A model generated the notes under the pieces. The model had not been told where the DNA came from. It saw only the letters and a list, made by a program, of their open reading frames with translations, and did not search any database. Made by a program: the position numbers and the translations under genes. DNA of 64,000 nucleotides, taken from NCBI GenBank assembly GCA_964400785.1, contig CAYNWB010000005.1, positions 1 to 64,000 on the forward strand, given 5' to 3'. Below are positions 42,322-49,899 of the stretch, piece after piece (position 1 is the stretch's first letter; each line of letters opens with the position of its first letter). This DNA comes from CAVQGZ01 sp964400785. Lineage in GTDB: Bacteria > Actinomycetota > Actinomycetes > Jiangellales > Jiangellaceae.

Positions 42322-43637
42322 GGCCGGCCCAGCCCCCTGTACGTCCACCCCGCCGCGCGCCAGCGCGGCGCGTCCAGGATGTTGCGCCCGTCGATCAGCA
42401 GTGGCTGGCGCACGACGTGGCGCAGCACGGCCGGGTCGAGAGCGGCGAACTCCGCCCACTCGGTCAGGTGCAGCACGACGTCGGCGTCCCGGGCGGCCTC
42501 GTCCACCGACGACGAGTACGTCAGGGTCGGGAACACGCGGCGGGCGTTGCCCATGGCCTTCGGGTCGTAGACACGCACGTGGGCTCCCTGCAGCTGCAGC
42601 TGGCCCGCGACGTTCAGGGCGGGGGAGTCGCGCACGTCGTCCGACTCGGGCTTGAACGCGACCCCGAGCACCGCGACCCTGGTGCCCAGCACGGAGCCGC
42701 CCACGAGCTCGCGCGTGACCTCGACGGCCCGCTGGCGGCGACGCATGTTGATCGAGTCGATCTCGCGCAGGAACGACAGCGCGTCCGCCGCGCCGATCTC
42801 GCCCGCGCGGGCCATGAAGGCGCGGATGTCCTTGGGCAGGCAGCCCCCGCCGAAGCCCAGGCCGGCGTTGAGAAAGCGGCGCCCGATGCGCGCGTCGTGC
42901 CCGATCGCGTCGGCGAGGGCCACGACGTCGGCGTCGACCACCTCGCAGATCTCGGCGATCGCGTTGATGAACGAGATCTTGGTGGCCAAGAAGGAGTTCG
43001 CCGCCACCTTGACGAGCTCGGCCGTCGCGAAGTCGGTGGTGACGACGGGGCAGCCGTCGGCGATGGCGGTGGCGTAGACCTCGCGCAGGGTCTGCTCGTC
43101 CTCGGGACGGGCGAGCCCGAACACCAGCCGGTCCGGGCGCAGCGTGTCGTCGACGGCGTGGCCCTCGCGAAGGAACTCGGGGTTCCACGCCAGCGACACC
43201 TGTGAGCGGGCGGGAGCGGTCGAGTGCAGCAGCTCGAGCAGGCGAGCCGCGGAGCCCACGGGAACCGTCGACTTGCCGACGACCAGTGCGGGGCGGTTCA
43301 GGTGGTGGGCCAGGGCGGTCACGGCGCCGTCCACGTGGCTCATGTCGGCGGCCAGGCTGTCGGAGCGCTGCGGGGTGCCCACGCAGATGAAGTGCACGTC
43401 GCCGAACTCGCCCGCCTCGGCGAAGGACGTGGTGAAGCGCAGCCGCCCCGACTGCACGTGGCGGCTCAGCATGGGCTCGAGGCCAGGCTCGTAGAACGGC
43501 AGCTCGCCCTCGCCGAGCGCCTTGATCTTGGCCTCGTCGACGTCGACGCCGAGCACCTCGAAGCCCAGTTCGGCCATGCAGGCGGCGTGGGTGGCGCCGA
43601 GGTAGCCCGTGCCGATGACGGTGATGCGCATGGTCAT
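42318..43637 (-). CDS. ugd: UDP-glucose 6-dehydrogenase
   Basis: This 439-residue enzyme oxidises UDP-glucose to UDP-glucuronate for cell-surface polymers. The NAD motif ITVIGTGYLGATHAACMAELG is N-terminal; the catalytic Cys266 is in GFGGGCLPKDIRAF; and VAVLGVAFKPESDDVRDSPAL opens the C-terminal UDP-binding domain. ATG 43637 is chosen because TACCCT lies 7 nt upstream, giving MTMRITVIG; the frame continues upstream into the hairpin but that part is not protein-like. It is separated from lcp by that hairpin. Confidence 0.94.
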   Translation of the reverse strand: MTMRITVIGTGYLGATHAACMAELGFEVLGVDVDEAKIKALGEGELPFYEPGLEPMLSRHVQSGRLRFTTSFAEAGEFGDVHFICVGTPQRSDSLAADMSHVDGAVTALAHHLNRPALVVGKSTVPVGSAARLLELLHSTAPARSQVSLAWNPEFLREGHAVDDTLRPDRLVFGLARPEDEQTLREVYATAIADGCPVVTTDFATAELVKVAANSFLATKISFINAIAEICEVVDADVVALADAIGHDARIGRRFLNAGLGFGGGCLPKDIRAFMARAGEIGAADALSFLREIDSINMRRRQRAVEVTRELVGGSVLGTRVAVLGVAFKPESDDVRDSPALNVAGQLQLQGAHVRVYDPKAMGNARRVFPTLTYSSSVDEAARDADVVLHLTEWAEFAALDPAVLRHVVRQPLLIDGRNILDAPRWRAAGWTYRGLGRP

Positions 43638-43644
43638 GGCGGTC

Positions 43645-43650
43645 AGGGTA
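43645..43650 (-). promoter_or_regulatory. Leaderless -10 box for ugd
   Basis: TACCCT on the minus strand lies 7 nt before ATG 43637, just downstream (in the transcription sense) of the 22-bp hairpin. Confidence 0.55.
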
Positions 43651-43660
43651 GAGCGGCCGA

Positions 43661-43712
43661 TGATCCATGTGTGTCTCGGGGACGCATCCGTCCCCGAGAC
43701 ACACATGGATCA
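43661..43712. terminator. Perfect 22-bp hairpin between lcp and ugd
   Basis: Arms of 22 bases (43661-43682 and 43691-43712) pair perfectly around the 8-nt loop CGCATCCG. The left arm begins TGATCCATGTGTG. The right arm contains the lcp stop codon. There is no U-run. It separates lcp from ugd, both on the minus strand, and precedes the ugd promoter, so termination of lcp is the most likely job. Confidence 0.8.
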
Positions 43713-44807
43713 GGAGGTGGTCTCGGTCAGCACCTGCTCCGGTACCGGGGTGCCGTCCCGGATCGCCGCCCACAGAGCGTCCGCCTTCGCCTCGTCCCAG
43801 AGCACGACCGAGCCAGCGTCGGTCGTGGCGTAGCCGCCGAAGGGCACGGTGAGCATCTGCCCGCCTGGGCCGCTCGCGCGCAGCATCGCCAGGCCGAAAC
43901 GGGCCAGGTCGATCGGGCCGGACTGCTCGTCGACAGCCAGCGCGTCGCCGGTGGCGGCGGCCAGCGGCACCGCCCGCAGCGGGTTGAGCAGCACCCCCGG
44001 CGTCGCCACCCGGCTCAGCAGGGCCGAGACGAACTCACGCTGCCTCTCCACGCGCCCGAAGTCGCCGTTCGGGTCGCTGTAGCGGGCGCGGACGAAGCCG
44101 AGGGCATCCGCCCCCCCGAGCACCTGGCAGCCTGCGGCCAGGTCGATGCCGGCCCGCTCGTCCTGCAAGGGGGCGTCCAGGCAGACCTCGACGCCGCCGA
44201 CGGCCTCGACCACCTGGTAGAAGCCGTCGAAGCCGATCTGCACGTAGCCGTCGACGCGCACCCCGGTCGCCTGCTCCACCGTCTGCACGAGCAGCGCCGG
44301 CCCCCCGAAGGCGTAGGCCGCGTTGATCTTGTTCTGGCCGTAGCCCGGGATCTCGACGAGGGAGTCACGCGGGATGCTCACCAGGGTCGCCACACCGTCG
44401 GGCGCGGTGGTCAGCATCATGATCGTGTCGGTGAGCTGGCCGGTCGTCGACCCGGTCGACAGCGTGTCCTTCTGCTCGTCGGTCAGACCCTCACGGCTGT
44501 CCGACCCGACGACCAGCCACGTCCGCCCGGGCGCCGGCACCGGACGGTCGGCAGCGGGCGCCGCGTCCACCCTGTCCAGGGAGCTGTAGGCCAAGCCCAC
44601 GAGCAGCAGGGGGTAGAGCACCAGTGCGGCCAGCAGCGCGAGCACCAGCGTGCGCCCACGCCGCCGGCGGCGGCGAGGCGCGGTCCCCGCGTCGGGGGTC
44701 GTGGGCAGCAGGCTGGTCGCGCCGGAGTCGTGCACGCGCGCGAACACCTGGGTCTGCTGCATGGGGTCGTCCTGCGGCACCTGACGACCGCCCTGGCGAG
44801 GGCTCAT
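43710..44807 (-). CDS. LytR-CpsA-Psr (LCP) family cell-wall ligase
   Basis: This 365-residue protein probably joins a secondary polymer (arabinogalactan- or teichoic-type) to peptidoglycan outside the membrane. A cytoplasmic Arg-rich patch (RRRRRRGR) precedes one helix (LVLALLAALVLYPLLLVGLAY). The LCP domain has VVGSDSREG, TDTIMMLTT, VSIPRDSLVEIPGYGQNKINAAYAFGG and FVRARYSDPNGDFGRVERQREF, including the conserved Asp/Arg residues. ATG 44807 is supported by TACCTT 7 nt upstream. It ends inside the 22-bp hairpin. Confidence 0.92.
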   Translation of the reverse strand: MSPRQGGRQVPQDDPMQQTQVFARVHDSGATSLLPTTPDAGTAPRRRRRRGRTLVLALLAALVLYPLLLVGLAYSSLDRVDAAPAADRPVPAPGRTWLVVGSDSREGLTDEQKDTLSTGSTTGQLTDTIMMLTTAPDGVATLVSIPRDSLVEIPGYGQNKINAAYAFGGPALLVQTVEQATGVRVDGYVQIGFDGFYQVVEAVGGVEVCLDAPLQDERAGIDLAAGCQVLGGADALGFVRARYSDPNGDFGRVERQREFVSALLSRVATPGVLLNPLRAVPLAAATGDALAVDEQSGPIDLARFGLAMLRASGPGGQMLTVPFGGYATTDAGSVVLWDEAKADALWAAIRDGTPVPEQVLTETTS

Positions 44808-44814
44808 GTCTGGC

Positions 44815-44820
44815 AAGGTA
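44815..44820 (-). promoter_or_regulatory. Leaderless -10 box for lcp, overlapping a mirrored box
   Basis: TACCTT (minus strand) lies 7 nt before ATG 44807. On the plus strand, CAAGGT (44814-44819) lies 6 nt before GTG 44826. Both share the GGTACC-like centre, so one AT-poor site may serve two directions. Confidence 0.5.
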
Positions 44821-44825
44821 CCCCC

Positions 44826-45149
44826 GTGCGAGCAGGGTCAACCGTCGGCGACGACGACCTTGCCCGCATGGTCGAGGGCGTGGCCGACCGGCTACGCCAC
44901 CTCTCGCACGCGCGGCTGGCCGAGGTCGAGCACAGGGTGCGGCCGCTCGTCGCCGAGCTGGCAGCGCTCGCGCTGCAGGCCGAGGGGCAGGCGCCCCGGC
45001 CGCTGCCCGAGCCGGCGGCTCGGGCGATCGGTGACCAGGTCGAGGTGCTCGGCCGCGACCTGGTGGCGGCGCTGAGCCGGCATCCCGCGCAGGCGACGGC
45101 TGCCCGGGCCCGCGACCTGCTCGCCGACCTGCGCCGGGCACTGCCCTGA
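44826..45149 (+). CDS. Small helical protein of unknown function
   Basis: This 107-residue protein is Ala/Leu/Arg/Glu-rich and looks all-helical, with heptad-like runs in ADRLRHLSHARLAEVEHRVRPLVAELAALALQAEG. No signal, membrane helix or known motif was recognised. GTG 44826 is 18 bp from the lcp ATG on the other strand. Codon use follows the high-GC pattern of real genes here. Confidence 0.6.
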   Translation: MRAGSTVGDDDLARMVEGVADRLRHLSHARLAEVEHRVRPLVAELAALALQAEGQAPRPLPEPAARAIGDQVEVLGRDLVAALSRHPAQATAARARDLLADLRRALP

Positions 45150-45163
45150 CGCTGGACGCGCGT

Positions 45164-45188
45164 GGCAGCGATGCGTGCTGCCTAGAGT
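45164..45188 (+). promoter_or_regulatory. Promoter region of cbs: inverted repeat plus leaderless -10 box
   Basis: TAGAGT (45183-45188) ends 7 nt before GTG 45196. Directly upstream is a 6-bp inverted repeat, GGCAGC (45164-45169) and GCTGCC (45177-45182), lying in the -35/-10 spacer, which could be an operator. Confidence 0.55.
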
Positions 45189-45195
45189 CAGGCGT

Positions 45196-46605
45196 GTGCA
45201 GTACGTGAACTCGGTGATCGAGCTCGTCGGCCACACCCCTCTGGTGAGGTTGCGTCGAGTGGTGCCCGCCGGTGATGCGCCGGGACCGGTCGTGCTCGCC
45301 AAGGTCGAGTACCTCAACCCCGGCGGCTCGGTGAAGGACCGCATCGCCGTGCGCATGGTGGCGGCCGCCGAGCAGTCCGGAGACCTGCGGCCGGGCGGGA
45401 CGATCGTCGAGCCGACCAGCGGCAACACGGGTGTCGGGCTGGCCATCGTCGCCCAGGAGCGAGGGTACCGGTGCGAGTTCGTCGTGCCCGACAAGGTCTC
45501 GGCCGACAAGATCAACGTGCTGCGCGCCTACGGGGCGACGGTGCACGTGTGCCCGACAGCCGTGCCGCCGGACCACCCCGACTCCTACTACTCGGTGTCG
45601 GACAGGCTGGTGCGCGAGATCCCGGGCGCGTGGAAGCCCGACCAGTACGCCAACCCCAACAACCCCCTGTCGCACTACGAGACGACCGGGCCGGAGATCT
45701 GGGAGCAGACCGACGGTCGGGTGACGCACGTGGTCGCCGGCATCGGCACCGGGGGCACCATCACGGGCGTGGGTCGATACCTCAAGCAGGTCTCGCACGG
45801 CTCGGTGCAGGTGGTCGGAGCAGACCCGACCGGGTCGGTCTACTCGGGCGGGACGGGGCGCCCGTACCTGGTCGAGGGCGTGGGTGAGGACTTCTGGCCC
45901 AGCACCTACGACCCGACTGTCTGCGACCGCATCATCGAGGTCAGCGATGCCGACTCGTTCACGATGACGCGGCGTCTGGCCCGCGAGGAGGGGCTGCTCG
46001 TCGGCGGGTCGTGTGGCATGGCAACAGTGGCCGCCCAGCGTGTCGCAGCCGAGCTGGTCGAGCAGGGGCGTGACGACGCCGTGGTGGTGGTGCTGCTGCC
46101 CGACGGTGGCCGGGGCTACCTGTCGAAGGTGTTCGACGACGCCTGGCTTGCCCGCTTCGGGTTTCTGCACTCCCATCCCGACGACGAGACCGTCGGCGAG
46201 GTGCTGCGCGGCAAGGCAGGGGACCTGCCAGCGCTGGTGCACACGCATCCGAACGAGACCGTGGCCGAGGCGATCGCGATCCTGCGTGAGTACGCGGTGT
46301 CCCAGATGCCCGTCGTGCGAGCCGAGCCGCCCGTGATGGCTGCCGAGGTGGCGGGGTCGGTGTCCGAGCGCGACCTGCTCGAGGCGCTGTTCACCGGACG
46401 AGCGGCGCTGACCGACTCGGTCGAGAGCCACATGGCGCCGCCCCTACCGTCCGTCGGTGCGGGAGAGCCCGTGTCGACGGCTGTTCGCGCCCTGCACGAC
46501 GTCGATGCTGTGATGGTGCTCGACGACGGCCGGCCGGTCGGCGTGCTGACCCGTCAGGACCTGCTCGAGCAGGTGTCACCGGTGGAGGGCGACGATGGAC
46601 GCTGA
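45196..46605 (+). CDS. cbs: Cystathionine beta-synthase
   Basis: This 469-residue PLP enzyme condenses serine and homocysteine to cystathionine. Lys47 in NPGGSVKDRIA is the PLP lysine, with PTSGNTGVGLA and GIGTGGTITGVG for substrate and phosphate binding. Two C-terminal CBS-type domains (about residues 340-469) may sense S-adenosylmethionine or adenylates. GTG 45196 is set by its -10 box. The length is that of mycobacterial Cbs (Rv1077). With the downstream metB fusion it closes the transsulfuration loop. Confidence 0.94.
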   Translation: MQYVNSVIELVGHTPLVRLRRVVPAGDAPGPVVLAKVEYLNPGGSVKDRIAVRMVAAAEQSGDLRPGGTIVEPTSGNTGVGLAIVAQERGYRCEFVVPDKVSADKINVLRAYGATVHVCPTAVPPDHPDSYYSVSDRLVREIPGAWKPDQYANPNNPLSHYETTGPEIWEQTDGRVTHVVAGIGTGGTITGVGRYLKQVSHGSVQVVGADPTGSVYSGGTGRPYLVEGVGEDFWPSTYDPTVCDRIIEVSDADSFTMTRRLAREEGLLVGGSCGMATVAAQRVAAELVEQGRDDAVVVVLLPDGGRGYLSKVFDDAWLARFGFLHSHPDDETVGEVLRGKAGDLPALVHTHPNETVAEAIAILREYAVSQMPVVRAEPPVMAAEVAGSVSERDLLEALFTGRAALTDSVESHMAPPLPSVGAGEPVSTAVRALHDVDAVMVLDDGRPVGVLTRQDLLEQVSPVEGDDGR

Positions 46606-47170
46606 GCAGTGGGACGAGCGGTATGCCGCCACCGACATGGTGTGGTCGGCCGAGCCGAACACGTTCGTCGTCGCCCTCACCCGTGACCTCGCCCCCGGCA
46701 CAGCGATCGACCTGGCCGCCGGCGAGGGACGCAACGCACTCTGGCTGGCCGAGCAGGGGTGGCAGGTCACGGCGGTGGACTTCTCCGCAGTGGCCGTCGA
46801 ACGTGGGCGGGCGCGCCCCGGTGGTGACCGGGTCGACTGGCAGGTGGCCGACATCACCACCTACGCCCCGGGCGAGCAGTACGACCTCGTCCTGCTGTGC
46901 TACCTGCACCTGCCCCGGACGGTGATGCGGCGCGTGCTGCACCATGCCGCGTCCTGGGTCGCTCCGGGAGGCCACCTCGTGGTCGTCGGTCACGCCGTGC
47001 GCAACTTGCACGAGGGAACCGGTGGGCCGGGCGAGGCGGACCGGCTGCAGGACGAGGAGCTCTACGCCGAAGCGGCGCAGGACCTCGTCGTCGAGCGGCT
47101 GGAGGAGGTCGAGCGCGACACCCCGGACGGCACGGCCATCGACGTCGTGCTGCGCGCCCGCCGGGGCTGA
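46595..47170 (+). CDS. SAM-dependent methyltransferase (TehB-like)
   Basis: This 191-residue protein has the class I methyltransferase motif IDLAAGEGRNALWLAEQGWQVTAVDFS and a later LLCYLHLPRTVMRRVLHHAASWVAPGGHLVVVGH. It lacks any DNA- or RNA-binding extension. ATG 46595 overlaps the cbs 3' end by 11 bp and follows GGAGGG, so it is co-translated with cbs. The substrate is unknown; TehB/thiopurine-methyltransferase-like proteins often methylate small toxic compounds. Confidence 0.85.
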   Translation: MDAEQWDERYAATDMVWSAEPNTFVVALTRDLAPGTAIDLAAGEGRNALWLAEQGWQVTAVDFSAVAVERGRARPGGDRVDWQVADITTYAPGEQYDLVLLCYLHLPRTVMRRVLHHAASWVAPGGHLVVVGHAVRNLHEGTGGPGEADRLQDEELYAEAAQDLVVERLEEVERDTPDGTAIDVVLRARRG

Positions 47171-47309
47171 GCAGGGCCGACCCCACCCGAGCAGGTCAGC
47201 CCCCAGCCGTGGTCGCACCCTTTGTGGCCGATGGCCTCTGGTCCGTTCCCCCGCCGGAGTCGACGCTAGGAGGTGGGTCAGTACTGAGGGCAAGAGAGGG
47301 GGAGTCACC

Positions 47310-47498
47310 GTGAACACGGTCTACACCGATGTCGTCGTCGCTGGACAGCACCACGTCGAGCCGAGGACTGCGGGTCGATCCCTTGGCTGGCTCGCCGTCG
47401 CCGTGGCGCTGGCGATCATCGCGATCTTCGTGATGGGCACCATGGCCGAGGCTCGCTGGTGCGGCGCCGAGCTGTGCGTCGAGGCGTCCGACTTCTAG
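47310..47498 (+). CDS. Small single-span membrane peptide with C-terminal CxxxxC
   Basis: This 62-residue peptide has a short cytoplasmic start, one hydrophobic helix (LGWLAVAVALAIIAIFVMGTMA) and a short outer tail RWCGAELCVEASDF with two Cys. GTG 47310 is well supported by GAGAGGGGGAG just upstream. The 139-bp gap before it holds the palindrome TCAGTACTGA (47278-47287), possibly an operator. It stands alone between the methyltransferase and the convergent msrA. Function unknown; a surface disulfide or metal site is conceivable. Confidence 0.65.
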   Translation: MNTVYTDVVVAGQHHVEPRTAGRSLGWLAVAVALAIIAIFVMGTMAEARWCGAELCVEASDF

Positions 47499-47510
47499 CC
47501 GTACCCCGTG

Positions 47511-48206
47511 TCAGGCGAGGTCAAGGCCCACGGGGCAGGCGACGCCTGTGCCGCCGAGGCCGCAGTACCCGTGAGGGTTCTTGTGCAGGTACTGCTGGTG
47601 GTACTCCTCGGCGTAGTACAGGGGCCCGGCCCCGTCGGGCTGCCGTGGTGACAGCGGACGGACCTCGGTCGTGACCTCGCCGTACCCAGCCGCACCGAGG
47701 CGCTCGGCGTAGTCGCGGCGGGTGCGCTCGGCGGCGTCGCGCTGCTCCGGCGTCGTCCAGTAGATCGCAGATCGGTACTGGGTGCCCACGTCGTTGCCCT
47801 GCCGCATGCCCTGGGTGGGGTCGTGGCCCTCCCAGAACACCCGCAGCACCTCGTCGGTCGACACGACCGCCGGGTCGAACACGACGCGGACGACCTCGGT
47901 GTGGCCCGTCTGGCCGGTACACGTCTCCTCGTAGGTGGGGTGCGGCGTGTAGCCCCCGGCGTACCCGACCGCCGTGGTCCAGACCCCGTCGGTACGCCAG
48001 AACAGACGCTCAGCGCCCCAGAAGCACCCCATGGCGACCACGATCTCGTGCATGCCCTGCGGCGGGTCGGCCTCGATCGGCGTGCCGAGCACAGCGTGAG
48101 TGCCCGACAACGCGTAGGGCCGCTCGGCCCGGCCACGCAACGCCTGTTCGGGCTGCACCAGGCGGGTCCGCAGGGCGCTGCTGCCGAAGATGAAGTCGAA
48201 CACCAT
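47511..48206 (-). CDS. msrA: Peptide-methionine (S)-S-oxide reductase
   Basis: This 231-residue enzyme repairs oxidised methionine. Catalytic Cys61 is in GCFWGAERLF, with GYAGGYTPHPTYEETCTGQTGHTEVVRVVFDP typical of the family and Cys residues near the C-terminus (HGYCGLGGTGVACP) for resolving. A roughly 50-residue N-terminal extension precedes the core. ATG 48206 follows AAGGAG. It diverges from the ASCH-metB fusion. Confidence 0.95.
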   Translation of the reverse strand: MVFDFIFGSSALRTRLVQPEQALRGRAERPYALSGTHAVLGTPIEADPPQGMHEIVVAMGCFWGAERLFWRTDGVWTTAVGYAGGYTPHPTYEETCTGQTGHTEVVRVVFDPAVVSTDEVLRVFWEGHDPTQGMRQGNDVGTQYRSAIYWTTPEQRDAAERTRRDYAERLGAAGYGEVTTEVRPLSPRQPDGAGPLYYAEEYHQQYLHKNPHGYCGLGGTGVACPVGLDLA

Positions 48207-48258
48207 GGCTCCTTCGTCGTGACGGGCGTTGCCGGTACACGCTGCAACCCTGGGCCAT

Positions 48259-48287
48259 GGTTGGGTGTTCCGCGACTTGTCCCAACC
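48259..48287. promoter_or_regulatory. Inverted repeat between msrA and the ASCH-metB fusion
   Basis: GGTTGGG (48259-48265) and CCCAACC (48281-48287) form a 7-bp inverted repeat with a 15-nt spacer. A second pair, GTTGC (48228-48232) and GCAAC (48244-48248), lies nearer msrA. Either could be a regulator site for the divergent genes. Confidence 0.4.
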
Positions 48288-48312
48288 GCGTCGACGATGA
48301 TCGGGTGCACAC

Positions 48313-49851
48313 ATGAGCTTTGCCGTGGTGGACGGCATGCGGGCGATGGAGCTGGGAAGCCCCGGAGCGATGCGTGCCGAGCTGAACTCCCTGGTGCTCG
48401 CGGGGCGCAAGACGGCGACGGCAGGCCTCGTCGAGGAGTACGAGGCGGAGCAGGAGCCACCGGAGCAGGTGGGGGAGCGACTCGCGCTGGTCGACGATGC
48501 CGGCGAGCGTGTCGGTGTGATCGTCGTGGACCGAACCGAGCGGCGCAGGATCGCCGACGTGGACTGGGCCTTCGCCGAGGCCGAGGGCGAAGGCTTCACC
48601 AGCCTCGAGCACTGGCACGAGGCCCACCGAGCGTTCTGGGCGTCCGAGGGCGTCGAGGTGAGAGACGACACCGAGGCCGTGCTCATCTGGTTCCACCTGG
48701 AACGAGGCCTCGACACGCTCGCGATCCATGCCGGCCAGCAGCCCGACCCGGCCACCGGTGCGGTCAACGTGCCGATCTACGCCACGAGCACCTACGCCCA
48801 GGACGGCGTCGGTTCTCTTCGGACGGGACTGGGCAGCGGCTACGACTACTCGCGCAGCGGCAACCCGACGCGGACCGCCCTGCAGGTTTGCCTCGCGGCG
48901 CTGGAAGGAGCGGCGCACGCGTTCGCCTTCGCCTCCGGCATGGCGGCTCAGGACACGTTGCTGCGCGCCCTGCTCGAGCCCGGCGACCACGTCGTGATCC
49001 CCGACGACGCCTACGGCGGCACCTACCGGCTCTTCGCCAGGGTTCTGGCTCGCTGGGGGGTGCGCGTCACACCGGTGCCGCTGGACGACCTCTGCGCCGT
49101 CGAGGCGGCACTCGAGGCCCGTACCCGCCTGGTCTGGGCGGAGACGCCGACCAACCCGCTGCTCACCGTCGCCGACATCGCCGGGCTGGCCGATGTCGCC
49201 CATCGTGGCGGTGCCCGCCTCGTGGTCGACAACACCTTCGCGACACCCGCCCTGCAGCGCCCGTTGCAGCTGGGCGCGGACATCGTCCTGCACTCCACGA
49301 CCAAGTACCTCGGCGGCCACTCCGACGTCGTCGGCGGCGCTGTCGTGGTCGACGACGCCGACCTCGCCGAGACGCTGGCCTTCCACCAGAACGCGATGGG
49401 AGCGGTTCCCGGGCCGTTCGACGCCTTTCTCACCCTGCGGGGCATCAAGACCCTCGGGGTTCGCATGGCCCGGCACTGCGACAACGCCGAGGCAGTCGTC
49501 GCGATGCTCGGCGAGCACCCCCGAGTCGAGCAGGTGCTCTTCCCGGGGCTGCCCGGGCACCGGGGCCACGAGGTCGCAGGCCGGCAGATGAGCAGGTTCG
49601 GGGCGATGGTGTCGTTCCGGGTCACCGGAGGTGCGTCGGCTGCGGCCTCGGTCTGCGCCCGTACCCGAGTGTTCACCCTGGCGGAGTCGCTCGGTGGCGT
49701 GGAGTCACTCATCGAGCTGCCGGGCCAGATGACCCATGCCAGCGTCGCCGGTTCGCCGTTGGAGGTGCCCGCCGACCTGGTTCGTCTGTCGGTCGGCATC
49801 GAGTCTGTGCAGGATCTGATCGACGACCTACGGTGGGCTCTTCGGGAGTAG
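48313..49851 (+). CDS. ASCH domain fused to cystathionine gamma-synthase
   Basis: This 512-residue protein joins two complete modules. Residues 1-131 are an ASCH domain (SLVLAGRKTATAGLVEEYEAE, VGVIVVDRTERRRIADVDWAF, EGEGFTSLEHWHEAHRAFW), a PUA-like fold thought to bind RNA or nucleotides. Residues 132-512 are a full PLP-dependent cystathionine gamma-synthase (metB type): GLDTLAIHAGQQPDP, YDYSRSGNPTR, and PLP Lys331 in LHSTTKYLGGHSD. No stop or linker separates them at 48706, though in-frame GTG codons at 48658 and 48679 could allow internal starts. The CGS part makes cystathionine or does the gamma-lyase reaction. Adjacent ASCH and metB genes would suggest gene fusion; sequencing error is the main alternative. 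Confidence 0.88.
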   Translation: MSFAVVDGMRAMELGSPGAMRAELNSLVLAGRKTATAGLVEEYEAEQEPPEQVGERLALVDDAGERVGVIVVDRTERRRIADVDWAFAEAEGEGFTSLEHWHEAHRAFWASEGVEVRDDTEAVLIWFHLERGLDTLAIHAGQQPDPATGAVNVPIYATSTYAQDGVGSLRTGLGSGYDYSRSGNPTRTALQVCLAALEGAAHAFAFASGMAAQDTLLRALLEPGDHVVIPDDAYGGTYRLFARVLARWGVRVTPVPLDDLCAVEAALEARTRLVWAETPTNPLLTVADIAGLADVAHRGGARLVVDNTFATPALQRPLQLGADIVLHSTTKYLGGHSDVVGGAVVVDDADLAETLAFHQNAMGAVPGPFDAFLTLRGIKTLGVRMARHCDNAEAVVAMLGEHPRVEQVLFPGLPGHRGHEVAGRQMSRFGAMVSFRVTGGASAAASVCARTRVFTLAESLGGVESLIELPGQMTHASVAGSPLEVPADLVRLSVGIESVQDLIDDLRWALRE

Positions 49852-49899
49852 TCTGCGAAGCAGCGCGGCTGTTCGTCGCGCCGATGTTGGAGGGTCGCA

